Source of the DNA: JAFDEI01 sp964196055
Lineage (GTDB): Bacteria > Myxococcota_A > UBA9160 > SMWR01
Assembly (NCBI GenBank): GCA_964196055.1
Contig: CAXMSF010000138.1
Location: 1 to 25,009 of the forward strand
Direction of reading: 5' to 3'
DNA length: 25,009 nt
A program made the translations under genes and the position numbers. Positions 5,908 through 14,064 of this stretch are shown here, piece after piece. The notes below the pieces were generated by a model. The model did not search any database, was not told the origin of the DNA, and was given only the letters and a program-made list of their open reading frames with translations. Each line of letters starts with the position of its first letter. Positions within the stretch are counted from its first letter, which is position 1.

Positions 5908-8324
5908 TTCGTCTGCCTCCCTGCGCGGCCCGTAGCCAGAACCATCAACGCCGGCGAGACCAGGATATCGGCCAGAAACGCCGTCACCGCTCCGAAGCAC
6001 GCCAGCATCCCGAACTCGGAGGTGTTGTTCATATAGGACAGCGTCAACACCGCGAATCCCGACGCCAGCACCCCGCTGGTAAACAGCAGCGCAGCACCGG
6101 TCGTCTCGAGGGTGCGCCGAACCGCCAGCCGCGCATCACCGACGTCTGCGAAGTAACGCTGAAACTTGTGCATGAAGTGAATGGTGTCGTCGACTGCAAG
6201 CCCGATGATGATCGAGCCGATCATCAGACTCGAATTGTCGAGCGGGATGCCGAGCCACCCCATCAGGCCCAACACCATCCAGATCGGGATCAGGTTCGGC
6301 AGCATCGCCAGGAATCCGCGCTCGAGATTTCCGATCAGCAGCACCATCAACGGCGTGATGATCGCGAGCGCAATCGCATACGACTTCGCCATCGTGGGGT
6401 TCACGATCGAGTACGTCCGCCCGAACAACATGCCGATCCCGGTCGGCGTGATCTCGACATCATCGCCGAGAATCTCGTGGAACTTCTCCAGTAGACCTTC
6501 GACGAACGGCAGCATGTGCATGCCGTCCGTAAACGGCGTCCGCATGTTGATCTTCGCAAGCCGAAAACGGCTGTCGGTCAACTCTTCGAGATCGTCGCTG
6601 CCGCTGTTCTCGAACAACAGCAGTTCCTGCGCGAGCAGCTCCCGGTCATCGGGGATCACGTAAGCCGCGTGATCGTTCTCGTTCAGCGCTTTGTGGGTCT
6701 CCTTGACGACATCCACGATCGAAGTCGTCTTGCTGACCCATATTTCTCCACGCTCCAGCGAGATCGCATACTGCGAGGCACGATCGAGTGCCTTCATCAT
6801 TTCAGGGTCGAGCAGGCCGTTCTCGAGACCGGTATCGATCACGAAGACCATCCCGCCCCCGCTGCCGTCGAGGTGCGTGTCCATGAATTCCACGGTTTGG
6901 CGGATCGGATCCTCCTTCGGAAACCACTCCAGCCCATTCTGCGAAAAATGCACACGTGGCAGCCCGGTGCCGAACAGCGCAAGCACCAGCGCGGTCGCGC
7001 CGAGCGCGCGCCAGGGATTGCTCGCCGACCAATCACCCACACGTGCCACCGCACCGCTCATCGCGGCACGCAACGCATCGCCGCCGAATCTCGGATGCGC
7101 CTTCAGCGGAACGATCGCGAGCAGGGCCGGCAGCATCGTCAGGCTGTAGGCCAGTGTCAGCAGAATCCCGATCGGTGCCATCTTCCCGAGGTTCGCCACC
7201 TGTGCGAGCTCGGCCGAAACGAAGGAGAAGAGGCCGCCCGCGGTCGTGACGGTCGCCATCGCGACCGCGAGCCCGGAGTGGGCGAGAGCGCCCGCGATGG
7301 CGGCTTCCTTCGATTCCCCGGCCTCGAGTTGCTGGTAGACGATCGTGAGGATGTGAACCGCGCTGCAGACCCCTACCGTGATCAACAGCATCGGAAGCAC
7401 CTGGCCGGTAATCGAAGTGGGGATCCCGATCAACGCCATGATCCCGTACGTCACCAACAGCGCGCATGCGACCGTGAGCATCGGAAGCAGTACTGCGGAC
7501 GCACGACGAAACAACACGAAGAGCAACAGCATCACGACCGACACGCATGCGGCCATGAAGACCTTGATATCGCGCATCATCTTCTTGGTAGCGTGGTGAT
7601 TCATCACGCCGCCGCCTGCGACGCCTAGTTCGAAGCCGGGCGCGTCGAAACGCTCCATCACCTCGCTGATGGCTTCATTGAACGCGTACTTTTCCGGGCC
7701 GGTCAGGAACTCGGACGCGTTGTCGGGCGACTCTTCCGGCTGGACGGCAGCGTCGAAACCCGCCAGTGCATCGACCTCTTCGCCCAGCGTCGAGTAGATC
7801 AACGGCTTCAGCGCGATGGTCGTCACCGTCCCGGCGGCGTCGATCAACGTATTGCGGTAGAGGGGGGTTTCGCGAACCCGTGCTTTCAGAAGAGCCAGAT
7901 CGGCCGTGGATTCCGGCCATTCCTCCATCAGGTCTTCGACGACGAGCCGGTCGCTCTCACCGCGCGTATTGCGCACGTTCATCAGGCTGGTGACTTCGAG
8001 CAGGTACGGGACCTCGGCCTCGAAGGCGTGGTGGAGGTCGCGCAATCGGTTCAGGAATGCGAGGTCGAACACCTTCGTGGTGTGGACCACGACCACGATC
8101 TGCTCGTCCTGGCCGAATTGCTCGCGCATCGCGTCGTAATGAACGCGCGCGGGGTCGTTGGGGCGCAGGAAGCTCTCGGTCGAATTGTCGACCGTGAGCG
8201 CCGGCACCCAGCTGACCAGATATGCCGTAATCGCGAGAGTCGCGAGCAGCACCGACCATCTACGTCGATGGACGAAGTGGCCCCAGTCGGAGAAACCGCG
8301 CTCGACACGCTCCAGGAACTTCAC
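5904..8324 (-). CDS. MMPL/RND-superfamily lipid or hydrophobe exporter
   Basis: Protein of 806 residues with the RND fold in two halves. TM1 is at about 24-44 (WSVLLATLAITAYLVSW), followed by a large periplasmic domain. A five-helix bundle begins near residue 245, a second periplasmic domain follows, and a second bundle ends the protein. The late motif GLAVDDTIHFMHKF is the Asp-rich TM4/TM10-like segment of patched, HpnN and MMPL exporters, which use proton motive force. TVDNSTESFLRPNDP is the typical first loop after TM1 in this family. The start is GTG 8324, with GGAG six bases before it. It is coupled by a 4-base overlap to an SDR gene. No periplasmic adaptor or TolC-like gene is nearby, which argues against a tripartite drug pump and for a lipid or hopanoid-type substrate (inference). 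Confidence 0.9.
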   Translation of the reverse strand: MKFLERVERGFSDWGHFVHRRRWSVLLATLAITAYLVSWVPALTVDNSTESFLRPNDPARVHYDAMREQFGQDEQIVVVVHTTKVFDLAFLNRLRDLHHAFEAEVPYLLEVTSLMNVRNTRGESDRLVVEDLMEEWPESTADLALLKARVRETPLYRNTLIDAAGTVTTIALKPLIYSTLGEEVDALAGFDAAVQPEESPDNASEFLTGPEKYAFNEAISEVMERFDAPGFELGVAGGGVMNHHATKKMMRDIKVFMAACVSVVMLLLFVLFRRASAVLLPMLTVACALLVTYGIMALIGIPTSITGQVLPMLLITVGVCSAVHILTIVYQQLEAGESKEAAIAGALAHSGLAVAMATVTTAGGLFSFVSAELAQVANLGKMAPIGILLTLAYSLTMLPALLAIVPLKAHPRFGGDALRAAMSGAVARVGDWSASNPWRALGATALVLALFGTGLPRVHFSQNGLEWFPKEDPIRQTVEFMDTHLDGSGGGMVFVIDTGLENGLLDPEMMKALDRASQYAISLERGEIWVSKTTSIVDVVKETHKALNENDHAAYVIPDDRELLAQELLLFENSGSDDLEELTDSRFRLAKINMRTPFTDGMHMLPFVEGLLEKFHEILGDDVEITPTGIGMLFGRTYSIVNPTMAKSYAIALAIITPLMVLLIGNLERGFLAMLPNLIPIWMVLGLMGWLGIPLDNSSLMIGSIIIGLAVDDTIHFMHKFQRYFADVGDARLAVRRTLETTGAALLFTSGVLASGFAVLTLSYMNNTSEFGMLACFGAVTAFLADILVSPALMVLATGRAGRQTK

Positions 8325-8534
8325 GAATGCTCCGCGTCACAGGTCGCGGGGCGGAATCGCATTGCGATGAGGTGAAATGCGAACCGCTCCGCTCCGACAG
8401 GCGGCGCGCGGGAGCAACATACACCAGCGAGCAGAACGCGCGACGACGCCGTGCGTCAAGAATCCGGACGTCGCCGGCCGACTGCACGAAGATTGCCGCG
8501 CCGACCGCCCCCGATTGCGGAGGCGATGACGCGA

Positions 8535-9179
8535 TCAGGCTCTTGCTTTGACGCTCGCTCGAACGCGAACGGTCGCGTTCTTGTGGCCCGGGACGGCGCC
8601 GCGGATGAACATCAGGCTGCGGTCGGAGTCGATTCGGATGATCTCCTGATTCACCGCAGTGACTTGCTCGTTGCCCATGCGGCCGGGCATCTTCATGCCC
8701 TTGATCACCCGGCCGGGCCAGGAGCCCGCACCGATCGCGCCCGGGTGGCGGAAGCCCTCGTGGGTGCCGTGGGTGCGACGCTTGATCTTGAAGTTATGCC
8801 GCTTGACCACGCCCGCGGTACCGCAGCCCTTCGACGTGCCGATCAGGTCGACTCGCTGTCCTTCGCTGAAGATTTCGGTGTTGATCACCTGGCCGACTTC
8901 GTGGCTCTCCACGTCTTCGGCCGTGAGCCGGCTCTCGCACAACACTCGAGTCGGCGCCACACCGGCCTTCTTGAAGTGCCCGGCGGCGGGCTTCGAGGTT
9001 CGCGACGGACGGCGCTCGCCATAACCCAGCTGCAATGCGTCGTAGCCGTCCTTTTCAGCCGTCTTCTTCTGGATGACGGTATTGGGACCGGCTTCGAGAA
9101 CAGTCACGGGAATGCACTCGCCGCTGTCGTTGTAGATTTGGGTCATGCCGATCTTGCGGCAGAGAAGTTCAAGGGCCAC
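8535..9179 (-). CDS. rplC: 50S ribosomal protein L3
   Basis: Full-length protein of 214 residues (E. coli L3 has 209). Diagnostic stretches are LLCRKIGMTQIY at the N-terminus, VDLIGTSKGCGTAGVVKRHNF, THGTHEGFRHPGAIG, PGRVIKGMKMPGRMGNEQVT and a basic C-terminus. L3 binds 23S rRNA early in large-subunit assembly, and its long loop reaches the peptidyl-transferase centre. The start is GTG 9179 with GGAG nine bases upstream. The gene is alone: no rpsJ, rplD, rplW or rplB flanks it, whereas rplC normally sits second in the S10 operon. It has its own promoter at 9236-9264. It could be the relocated only copy or a second paralogue; the window cannot tell. Confidence 0.95.
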   Translation of the reverse strand: MALELLCRKIGMTQIYNDSGECIPVTVLEAGPNTVIQKKTAEKDGYDALQLGYGERRPSRTSKPAAGHFKKAGVAPTRVLCESRLTAEDVESHEVGQVINTEIFSEGQRVDLIGTSKGCGTAGVVKRHNFKIKRRTHGTHEGFRHPGAIGAGSWPGRVIKGMKMPGRMGNEQVTAVNQEIIRIDSDRSLMFIRGAVPGHKNATVRVRASVKARA

Positions 9180-9235
9180 GGGATGTTCTCCAAGCTGTGT
9201 TCGGATCTCGGGTCACGCCTTCGGGAAGGCGCGGA

Positions 9236-9264
9236 AATATAGGAAGAAGCTAGGGAAATGTCGA
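9236..9264 (-). promoter_or_regulatory. Sigma70-type promoter of rplC
   Basis: On the minus strand, TCGACA (9264-9259; 5 of 6 to TTGACA) and TATATT (9241-9236; 5 of 6 to TATAAT) are separated by exactly 17 bases. Transcription would start near 9229, about 50 bases before the rplC GTG. A 6-bp stem CGCCTT/AAGGCG with a 4-base loop (9216-9231) lies at the predicted start site. This is the best consensus-like promoter I saw in the window. Confidence 0.7.
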
Positions 9265-9277
9265 CCCAGGGCGGTAA

Positions 9278-10104
9278 ATGAGCACTGCGGCCGGCCCTGA
9301 TTCTCGGCCTCGACGGGGCCTGCTTCGAGGTGCTGGATCCGTTGATTGCAGCCGGGAGGCTGCCGAATCCGGCCGCCTGGCGCGCCCAAGGCGTCTCTCG
9401 CCCGTCGCGGAGCACCGTTCCGCCGCCGATGAGCTTCCCGGCCTGGTCGAACTTCCTGACGGGCCTCAGACCCGGGCGGCACGGGCTGTTCGACTTCACC
9501 CTCGAGGCGCTCACGCAGCTGCGTACCACCAACGTCCAGCCCGGAGTGTGGGGCAATCTACGCGGTCGCGAGCCGGCGGGCGGCGTCGCCCCGGAAGACA
9601 ACGAACGAGTTCGCGATGAGATCATCGCGGTGCGGCACAGTACTGGACCGTCCCTGACGACGGCGGGCCGGTCGTCGCCCGGGTTCGGCGGCGCGAAGAA
9701 ACTACGCGGGCCCCTGTAGCGATCGCGCCCCCGACGTAGTGGTCGAACTCGCTCTCGACGCGGGCTACGGTCTATCACCGGTGCAGACACCGTGCTCGAA
9801 TAGGAAGCTCGAATCCGTGCGGACTCTCGAATCGGTTGGTTATTCGGGCGGACGCGGACGCGGTATGAGCAGCATCCAACGCCCGCTGGGCACCTGGATC
9901 GCAGCCGGTGCGGACGCGCACGATCTCGACGAAACACCCGAGCCTTCGCTTCAGGATTTCGCCCCGCCCCTGATGCGTGCGATGGGGGTGAACTGGAACG
10001 GCGACCTCGAGGGAATCGCGCGCTTCTCCGAGCGCGTGGCGTACACCGCGGATGAAGAGGCGATCATCGCCGAACGCTCGCGCAACCTCGGGTATCTCGA
10101 ATGA
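9278..10104 (+). pseudogene. Decayed type I phosphodiesterase/nucleotide pyrophosphatase (alkaline phosphatase superfamily)
   Basis: Family motifs occur in order but in three frames. ATG 9278 begins MST, and one extra base is needed to continue into RPALILGLDGACFEVLDPL. The frame then reads through PPPMSFPAWSNFLTG and PGRHGLFDF, but jumps almost at once to NLRGREPAGGV, which belongs near the C-terminal third in full-length relatives. About 300 residues are therefore missing. A second shift gives DDGGPVVARVRRREE (about 9656-9700) and a third gives SDRAPDVVVELALDAGYG. The end has RGMSSIQRPLGTWIAAG and the family C-terminus SRNLGYLE. The final TGA overlaps the glycosyltransferase ATG as ATGA. 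The intact ancestor would cleave phosphodiester bonds using two metals, with the Ser or Thr of the PPMSFPAW motif as nucleophile. It is non-functional as written. Confidence 0.8.
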
Positions 10105-10844
10105 CGGTGTCGGAAGCGCGACCGGAGCTCTCTCTCGTCTATCCGGTATTCGACGAGGCGGACAACATCGCTGAGCTGCTGAGCGAGAGCCTGCGACTCG
10201 CACCCAAGCTGTCGTCCGACTTCGAGATCGTCGTGGTCGACGACGGCAGCCGCGACGGCAGCGCACGCATCATCGAAGAGCGACGCCGAGCCGAGCCGCG
10301 AATTCGCGTGGTACGGCACAGCTTGAATCGAGGCTATGGAGCCGCTCTGCACGCCGGCCTGCGCGAGGCACGCGGCGAATTCGTCTTCTTCAGCGACGCC
10401 GACCTGCAGTTCGACCTCGAAGAGCTCTCCACCCTGCTCGCGCACGCGCGCAATTTCGACATCGTCGCAGGTTATCGGCTGCACCGGCGCGACCCGTGGC
10501 CACGGCGCGTCATCGGCTGGTCGTGGAGCGCGCTCGTCCGCGCGCTGTTCGACCTGCAGGTACGCGATATCGACTGTGCGTTCAAGATATTTCGCCGCCA
10601 CGTCATCGACGCGATCCCGATCGAGTCGATCGGCGCATTCATCAACACCGAGATCCTCGTTCGCGCAGATAGGGCGCACTTTCGCATCCACCAGGTTCCG
10701 GTCACCCACCGACGGCGGCGATATGGCCGGCAGAGCGGCGCAAACCCCAAGGTCATCCTGCGCGCGTTCGTCGAGCTCGCGACGTTGTACGGCGAACTTC
10801 GCCAACCGCGAAACGACCTCGCTGCCAGCCATGACGGTGGTTGA
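10101..10844 (+). CDS. Family 2 glycosyltransferase (dolichyl/polyprenyl-phosphate sugar synthase-like)
   Basis: Protein of 247 residues with a GT-A fold. The nucleotide-sugar pocket reads LSLVYPVFDEADNI, then EIVVVDDGSRDGS. RHSLNRGYGAALHAGL is a classic DPM1-like motif, and FFSDADLQFDLEEL supplies the metal-binding DAD (usually DxD or DAD in this group). The later IDCAFKIFRR and FINTEIL are family-typical. No membrane helices are seen, so it probably works at the cytoplasmic face, moving a sugar from a nucleotide donor to polyprenyl phosphate (family knowledge). The start ATG overlaps the stop of the upstream phosphodiesterase remnant, so it was built to be translated by coupling. With the upstream gene decayed, its expression may now depend on internal initiation. 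Confidence 0.88.
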   Translation: MTVSEARPELSLVYPVFDEADNIAELLSESLRLAPKLSSDFEIVVVDDGSRDGSARIIEERRRAEPRIRVVRHSLNRGYGAALHAGLREARGEFVFFSDADLQFDLEELSTLLAHARNFDIVAGYRLHRRDPWPRRVIGWSWSALVRALFDLQVRDIDCAFKIFRRHVIDAIPIESIGAFINTEILVRADRAHFRIHQVPVTHRRRRYGRQSGANPKVILRAFVELATLYGELRQPRNDLAASHDGG

Positions 10845-10887
10845 AGCCGCCCGGACGCTGGCGCTACTCGAAGGTCTGCGCGATCGG

Positions 10888-11520
10888 TCAGCCGCCGCCG
10901 CCTGACTTCGGCGGAAAGTCCTTGCGCGACAACTCTTCGCCTTCGTTGAACTCGGCGACCTTTTCGGGGCTGCCGTCCTCGTACCAGCCCTGCCACTTGC
11001 CGTGGTAAGCCGCGTTCTTGAACTCGCCCTGGCTTCGTTTCTGTCCACTCTCGTAATACGTGATCGCCTCGCCGTGCAGGACACCGTTCACGTAGTGGGC
11101 CTCGACCTTGACCTGCCGGTTGGGGTGCCAGACCTTCGAGGGACCGTTCAATTCGCCGCTGCGAAAGGACTCCTCCGTCAGCGGGGCGCCATCGGGCGTC
11201 CATGTCGCGAATACGCCATCTTTTCGGTCGCGGGTGTAGTTGCCGCTCTCTGCGAGTTGGCCGTTCGGGTGCCAGGCCTGGTACATACAGTCCATCTCAC
11301 CATCGACGAACTCCGCGCGCGCCATCGCCTCGCCCGTTGCGTAGTATCGGATGCTCGGGCCGTGCTGTGTTCCGTCCGGGAGGCTGCACCATTCCTTGCC
11401 GCCTTCGGGCGTGTGCTTTCCCTGGCGTTCGGTGCCGCGCGGGCATTTCAACTCCGCGGGCGAGGCTGCGGAGGCCGACCCGCCGAATTGGAGCCACGCG
11501 CTGACCGGAAGCACGAGCAT
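10888..11520 (-). CDS. Secreted MORN-repeat protein (YwqK-like)
   Basis: Protein of 210 residues made mostly of MORN-type repeats of about 22 residues, with patterns such as YYATGEAMARAEFVDGE, AWHPNGQLAESGNYTRD, VWHPNRQVKVEAHYVNG, YYESGQKRSQGEFKNA and WYEDGSPEKVAEFNEGE. These form beta-hairpin ladders used as binding scaffolds. An N-terminal hydrophobic stretch ending ASAAS looks like a signal peptide. The frame is open before ATG 11520 and reads IPSRLLRIA, giving the positive charges a signal peptide needs, so translation may begin at an upstream non-ATG codon. The C-terminus is glycine-rich. Databases often label such proteins as toxin-antitoxin YwqK antitoxins, but no toxin gene is adjacent and I would not infer that role. 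Confidence 0.75.
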   Translation of the reverse strand: MLVLPVSAWLQFGGSASAASPAELKCPRGTERQGKHTPEGGKEWCSLPDGTQHGPSIRYYATGEAMARAEFVDGEMDCMYQAWHPNGQLAESGNYTRDRKDGVFATWTPDGAPLTEESFRSGELNGPSKVWHPNRQVKVEAHYVNGVLHGEAITYYESGQKRSQGEFKNAAYHGKWQGWYEDGSPEKVAEFNEGEELSRKDFPPKSGGGG

Positions 11521-11650
11521 TGCGATTCGAAGAAGACGGCTCGGGATGATCGACAGGAGGGGCTCCAGGGCTCGGAATCACCGTGGTGGCGACCCCTCAT
11601 TCTACTCGCTCCCGCGTGTCCCGGGCCAGCCCATTATCCGCCGACCCGGC

Positions 11651-11667
11651 TGGCCGCCGTGCGGCCA
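11651..11667 (-). terminator. Hairpin downstream of the 3D-domain gene
   Basis: TGGCCGC (11651-11657) and GCGGCCA (11661-11667) form a perfect 7-bp stem with a 3-base loop. It starts 16 bases after the stop of the 3D-domain gene on the minus strand. The position suits transcription termination, but there is no T-tract. Confidence 0.35.
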
Positions 11668-11682
11668 AGTGCTTTCACACGC

Positions 11683-12072
11683 TTAGTAGTGAATCCGGAC
11701 GTTTCGCACGCCCCACTCGCGAGCGGCCTGGATGTCGTCACCCATATAGATGTCGATCCGCTTCTCCCAGCGGCGTCCCATCTTGTCGAGCACGCGGTAG
11801 GTGCCCGGGATGCCGTCGATCTCGACCTCGGCACCGCGGGTGAGGCCGATTTCGAGCAGGTCTCGCGAAACCGCGATGACCTTCATACCCGGGGTGAGGG
11901 AATCTCCCCAAGCCCCGATGTTGGGTTCGGAATTGGTCTGTGCGGAGACGGAATTGTACGCCGTCGCGATCAGGGACAGGGTGCGGCGTGGAGTGGCTTC
12001 GTCGGCAATGCTGGAGACCGACGCCGCGATCACGAAAGCAGACGCAAAAAGCGCTGCGATTCCAATTCTCAT
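11683..12072 (-). CDS. Secreted 3D-domain protein
   Basis: Protein of 129 residues with a signal peptide (MRIGIAALFASAFVIAASVSS, about 1-22) and then a 3D (Asp-Asp-Asp) domain with the double-psi beta-barrel pattern. LIATAYNS opens it, GTYRVLDKMG sits in the middle, and RIDIYMGDDIQAAREWGVR carries the conserved acidic residues. The domain is shared with MltA-type lytic transglycosylases and Rpf/YabE-like cell-wall proteins, where the Asp residues are catalytic. It is short and lacks the extra MltA domain, so whether it cleaves peptidoglycan is uncertain. ATG 12072 has a purine-rich GGAG about 11 bases before it. The gene stands alone. Confidence 0.8.
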   Translation of the reverse strand: MRIGIAALFASAFVIAASVSSIADEATPRRTLSLIATAYNSVSAQTNSEPNIGAWGDSLTPGMKVIAVSRDLLEIGLTRGAEVEIDGIPGTYRVLDKMGRRWEKRIDIYMGDDIQAAREWGVRNVRIHY

Positions 12073-12300
12073 GGCATCTCAGCTCCTCGAAAGATACAGC
12101 TGCGATTGGATGGGGCAGGGAAGGGGATGAACTCGAGGCCGCAGCGAGATTCGGCCGAGCGCGCCCGTAGCCGCACCTCACCCGTCGAATCATTTGCCCG
12201 TAAATTGCCCCTCGAGTAGCGGAACGTCCAGTCGATTCCGCTGAAACGCCATGACAGCGCGTTGGAGAGCGAGAAATCTCCGAATTCGCAGAATGACCGC

Positions 12301-13219
12301 CTAGCCGAGGCCGCGAGTGTCGCCTAGCCGACCTCGGCACCTTCGAAGAGCCCAGATCGCCGAAGCAAAGAGCCAAGAAGCCGCCATTGCGCGTCCCCAG
12401 CCACCGATCGCAGGAACAGCCGCCACCTCCGGAATGGAGCCGGGAAGGTTCGGGTCAGAGCCTGCGGCGACCTCCGTGCCGTCGTCGAATCCGTCGCCGT
12501 CCGTGTCGGGGTCGAGGGGATCGGTGCTGTGGACGTTCAGCTCGTCTCCGTCACTGAGCCCGTCGTTGTCATCATCGTCGTCGCAGGCGTTCCCCATCCA
12601 GTCGCCATCCGTATTGGTCTGATCGACGTTTTGAACCTCCGGGCAGTTGTCGATCGAGTCGGGCAGCCCATCCAGGTCGGTGTCGATATCGCACGACGGA
12701 TCATCATCCCACGAGACATCGGCGCCCCGCGCAACGAGGGTTGGGATATGAATCAGGATGGACGGGCAAGACACGAAATTCTCTTCGAGAAAGACGAAAT
12801 CTCCGCTGCCGATACCCGTATTGGCAACGAGTGGGCCGATATCGATGATCGCGTTGCCGGCCAGGTCCAGGGTGACCAGGTTGGTGAGGCCCGCGAGCGC
12901 AGTGATGTCGATGATCTGGTTCAGGAACAGGTCTAGGTTGGTGAGGCCGGCGAGCGCACTGATGTCGCTGATCTGATTGTTGGCCAGGCTGAGGATGATC
13001 AGATCGCTGCAGTACTCGAGCCCTGTGAGATCGCTGATGCCGAGGCCGCGAGCCGTCAAAGCCGCCAGGCCCACGAGATCCGTGTCATAGATCAGACCTG
13101 CCGGTTTCCGATTGCGTCGCGGATCTCCACTTCGAGGTTGGCATCCGGGAAGTCGACGACAACCTGAGCCGCCGCAGAGGCTGCGACTCCTGTGAAGAGA
13201 ACGACGGCGGGGAAGTCAT
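12301..13219 (-). pseudogene. Frameshifted secreted LRR/TSP3 protein with a C-terminal sorting tail
   Basis: Order of parts: signal-peptide-like AVVLFTGVAASAAAQ, then VVVDFPDANLEVEIRDAIG, leucine-rich repeats, three or four thrombospondin type 3 repeats (about 12450-12700), and a tail VPAIGGWG, hydrophobic helix, ALRRCRGR. The LRRs have ISDISALAGLTNL patterns of about 22 residues, one of them shortened. The TSP3 repeats, DTDLDGLPDSIDNCP and DPDTDGDGFDDG, bind calcium. The frame breaks at 13105-13107: adding one A to the AAA run restores GKPAGLIYDTDLVGL, the expected family sequence. The LRR/TSP3 part alone stays open from 13074 to 12301 (257 residues). The start is also unclear: ATG 13219 is out of frame with the signal peptide, and no ATG or GTG lies between the upstream stop and the signal. 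It is a pseudogene, or a sequencing error in a homopolymer. Confidence 0.72.
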
Positions 13220-13290
13220 GTGAGTCCAGGCCTCCGACTGCCGAGAAGAGCCATGAGTACTCGCTTCTTCAAAGTGGTGTGTCATTCGTG

Positions 13291-13731
13291 TCAGCGTGCC
13301 CAAGCCACGATGGCGAACGCGATGGCGGCGAACAGGGCGCATCCGGTGAGGAAGCCCCTCACTGGATCGTAGCGATTGGTATTCGCATCCAACACCCGCT
13401 TGACCGAGTCGAGTTCGGAGCGGTGCTCGATCAGCCTTCCGATTTCTTCATCGTAGATTTCAGCAAAGGCTTCGGGAACCTGCAGGTAGGCGTGAAAGGT
13501 CCGAGAGTCGGCACAGACAGTCTGGAGTGTGCGCTGAATCGCCGTCATGTCGGCGGCACCCGGAAGGCTCGCGAGCCACTGATCGAGCGCCCAGCGTACG
13601 AGCCGCGGCGTGTAATAGTTCTGCTGGACCGCGTGCGATCGATCGTTCGCAACGGGAAGCTCGTGAACGGTCGAGACCAGATCCTTCTGGAGCCACGCAG
13701 GAACGTTCGAGGGGAGCACGTCTTCGATCAT
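13291..13731 (-). CDS. Unrecognised protein with a C-terminal membrane helix
   Basis: Protein of 146 residues that I do not recognise. It is mostly helical and charged, with a single hydrophobic segment at the very end (about 126-144, FLTGCALFAAIAFAIVAWAR). This predicts a tail-anchored membrane protein with the bulk in the cytoplasm. The region before it (EIYDEEIGRLIEHRSELDSVKRVLDANTNRYD) could form an amphipathic or coiled helix. ATG 13731 has AAGGA eight bases upstream, a good ribosome-binding site, so I believe the gene is real. It lies between the LRR/TSP3 remnant and mfd, with no obvious functional link to either. Confidence 0.6.
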   Translation of the reverse strand: MIEDVLPSNVPAWLQKDLVSTVHELPVANDRSHAVQQNYYTPRLVRWALDQWLASLPGAADMTAIQRTLQTVCADSRTFHAYLQVPEAFAEIYDEEIGRLIEHRSELDSVKRVLDANTNRYDPVRGFLTGCALFAAIAFAIVAWAR

Positions 13732-14064
13732 GATCGGAATCCTTACTGGCGCGTGAATTGATGCCTGGCCGCCGGCCGTTCACGGGGCTTAGGAATGCAG
13801 CTCTCGTGCCATCGTGATCCGGCGCCGGAACGGCCGGAGAACGCGTCAGGGCTACGCAGCTGATTGCGAACCGGCAACTCAGGGCCCGCGATTCTCATTG
13901 TTGCGCCGGATTGCGAAATCGCCGACCACGAGGGCTAAGCTACGCCGGCACCCTCGCGCCCACCCCCCGTGGTGAGTCGACGAGGGATTCGTGCGTTCCG
14001 ACCGCAACGTTTGCGGCGAGCTGCACATTCTTTGCGGCGCGCGTGCAAAGCGTAGTGGGAGAGG
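13732..14064. other. Intergenic region before mfd (about 330 bases)
   Basis: No open frame here is convincing. It separates two divergent genes and should hold both promoters, though no -35/-10 pair is close to consensus. A 10-bp inverted repeat, CCGGCCGTTC (13772-13781) and GAACGGCCGG (13828-13837), is spaced by 46 bases. Near mfd, TTTGCGGCG occurs twice 21 bases apart (14010 and 14031), which is two helical turns, and CTTTGC/GCAAAG (14030-14050) can form a stem. These could be operator or leader structures; none matches a motif I know. Confidence 0.4.

Noticed and set aside
6516..7628. 370-codon plus-strand frame inside the RND transporter
   Set aside because: Antisense to a protein with clear motifs; the predicted product is Arg/His/Glu-rich and unlike any family.
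9143..9937. 264-codon minus-strand frame over the rplC promoter and phosphodiesterase relic
   Set aside because: Phosphodiesterase motifs on the plus strand explain the region; the minus product has no recognisable motif.
10888..11520. Toxin-antitoxin module based on the YwqK-like label
   Set aside because: No partner toxin gene lies next to it, and the MORN repeats plus signal-like N-terminus fit a secreted scaffold better.
12750..13060. Repeats near 12890-12990 as a CRISPR or tandem repeat array
   Set aside because: They encode successive leucine-rich repeats and differ at many bases; there are no uniform spacers.
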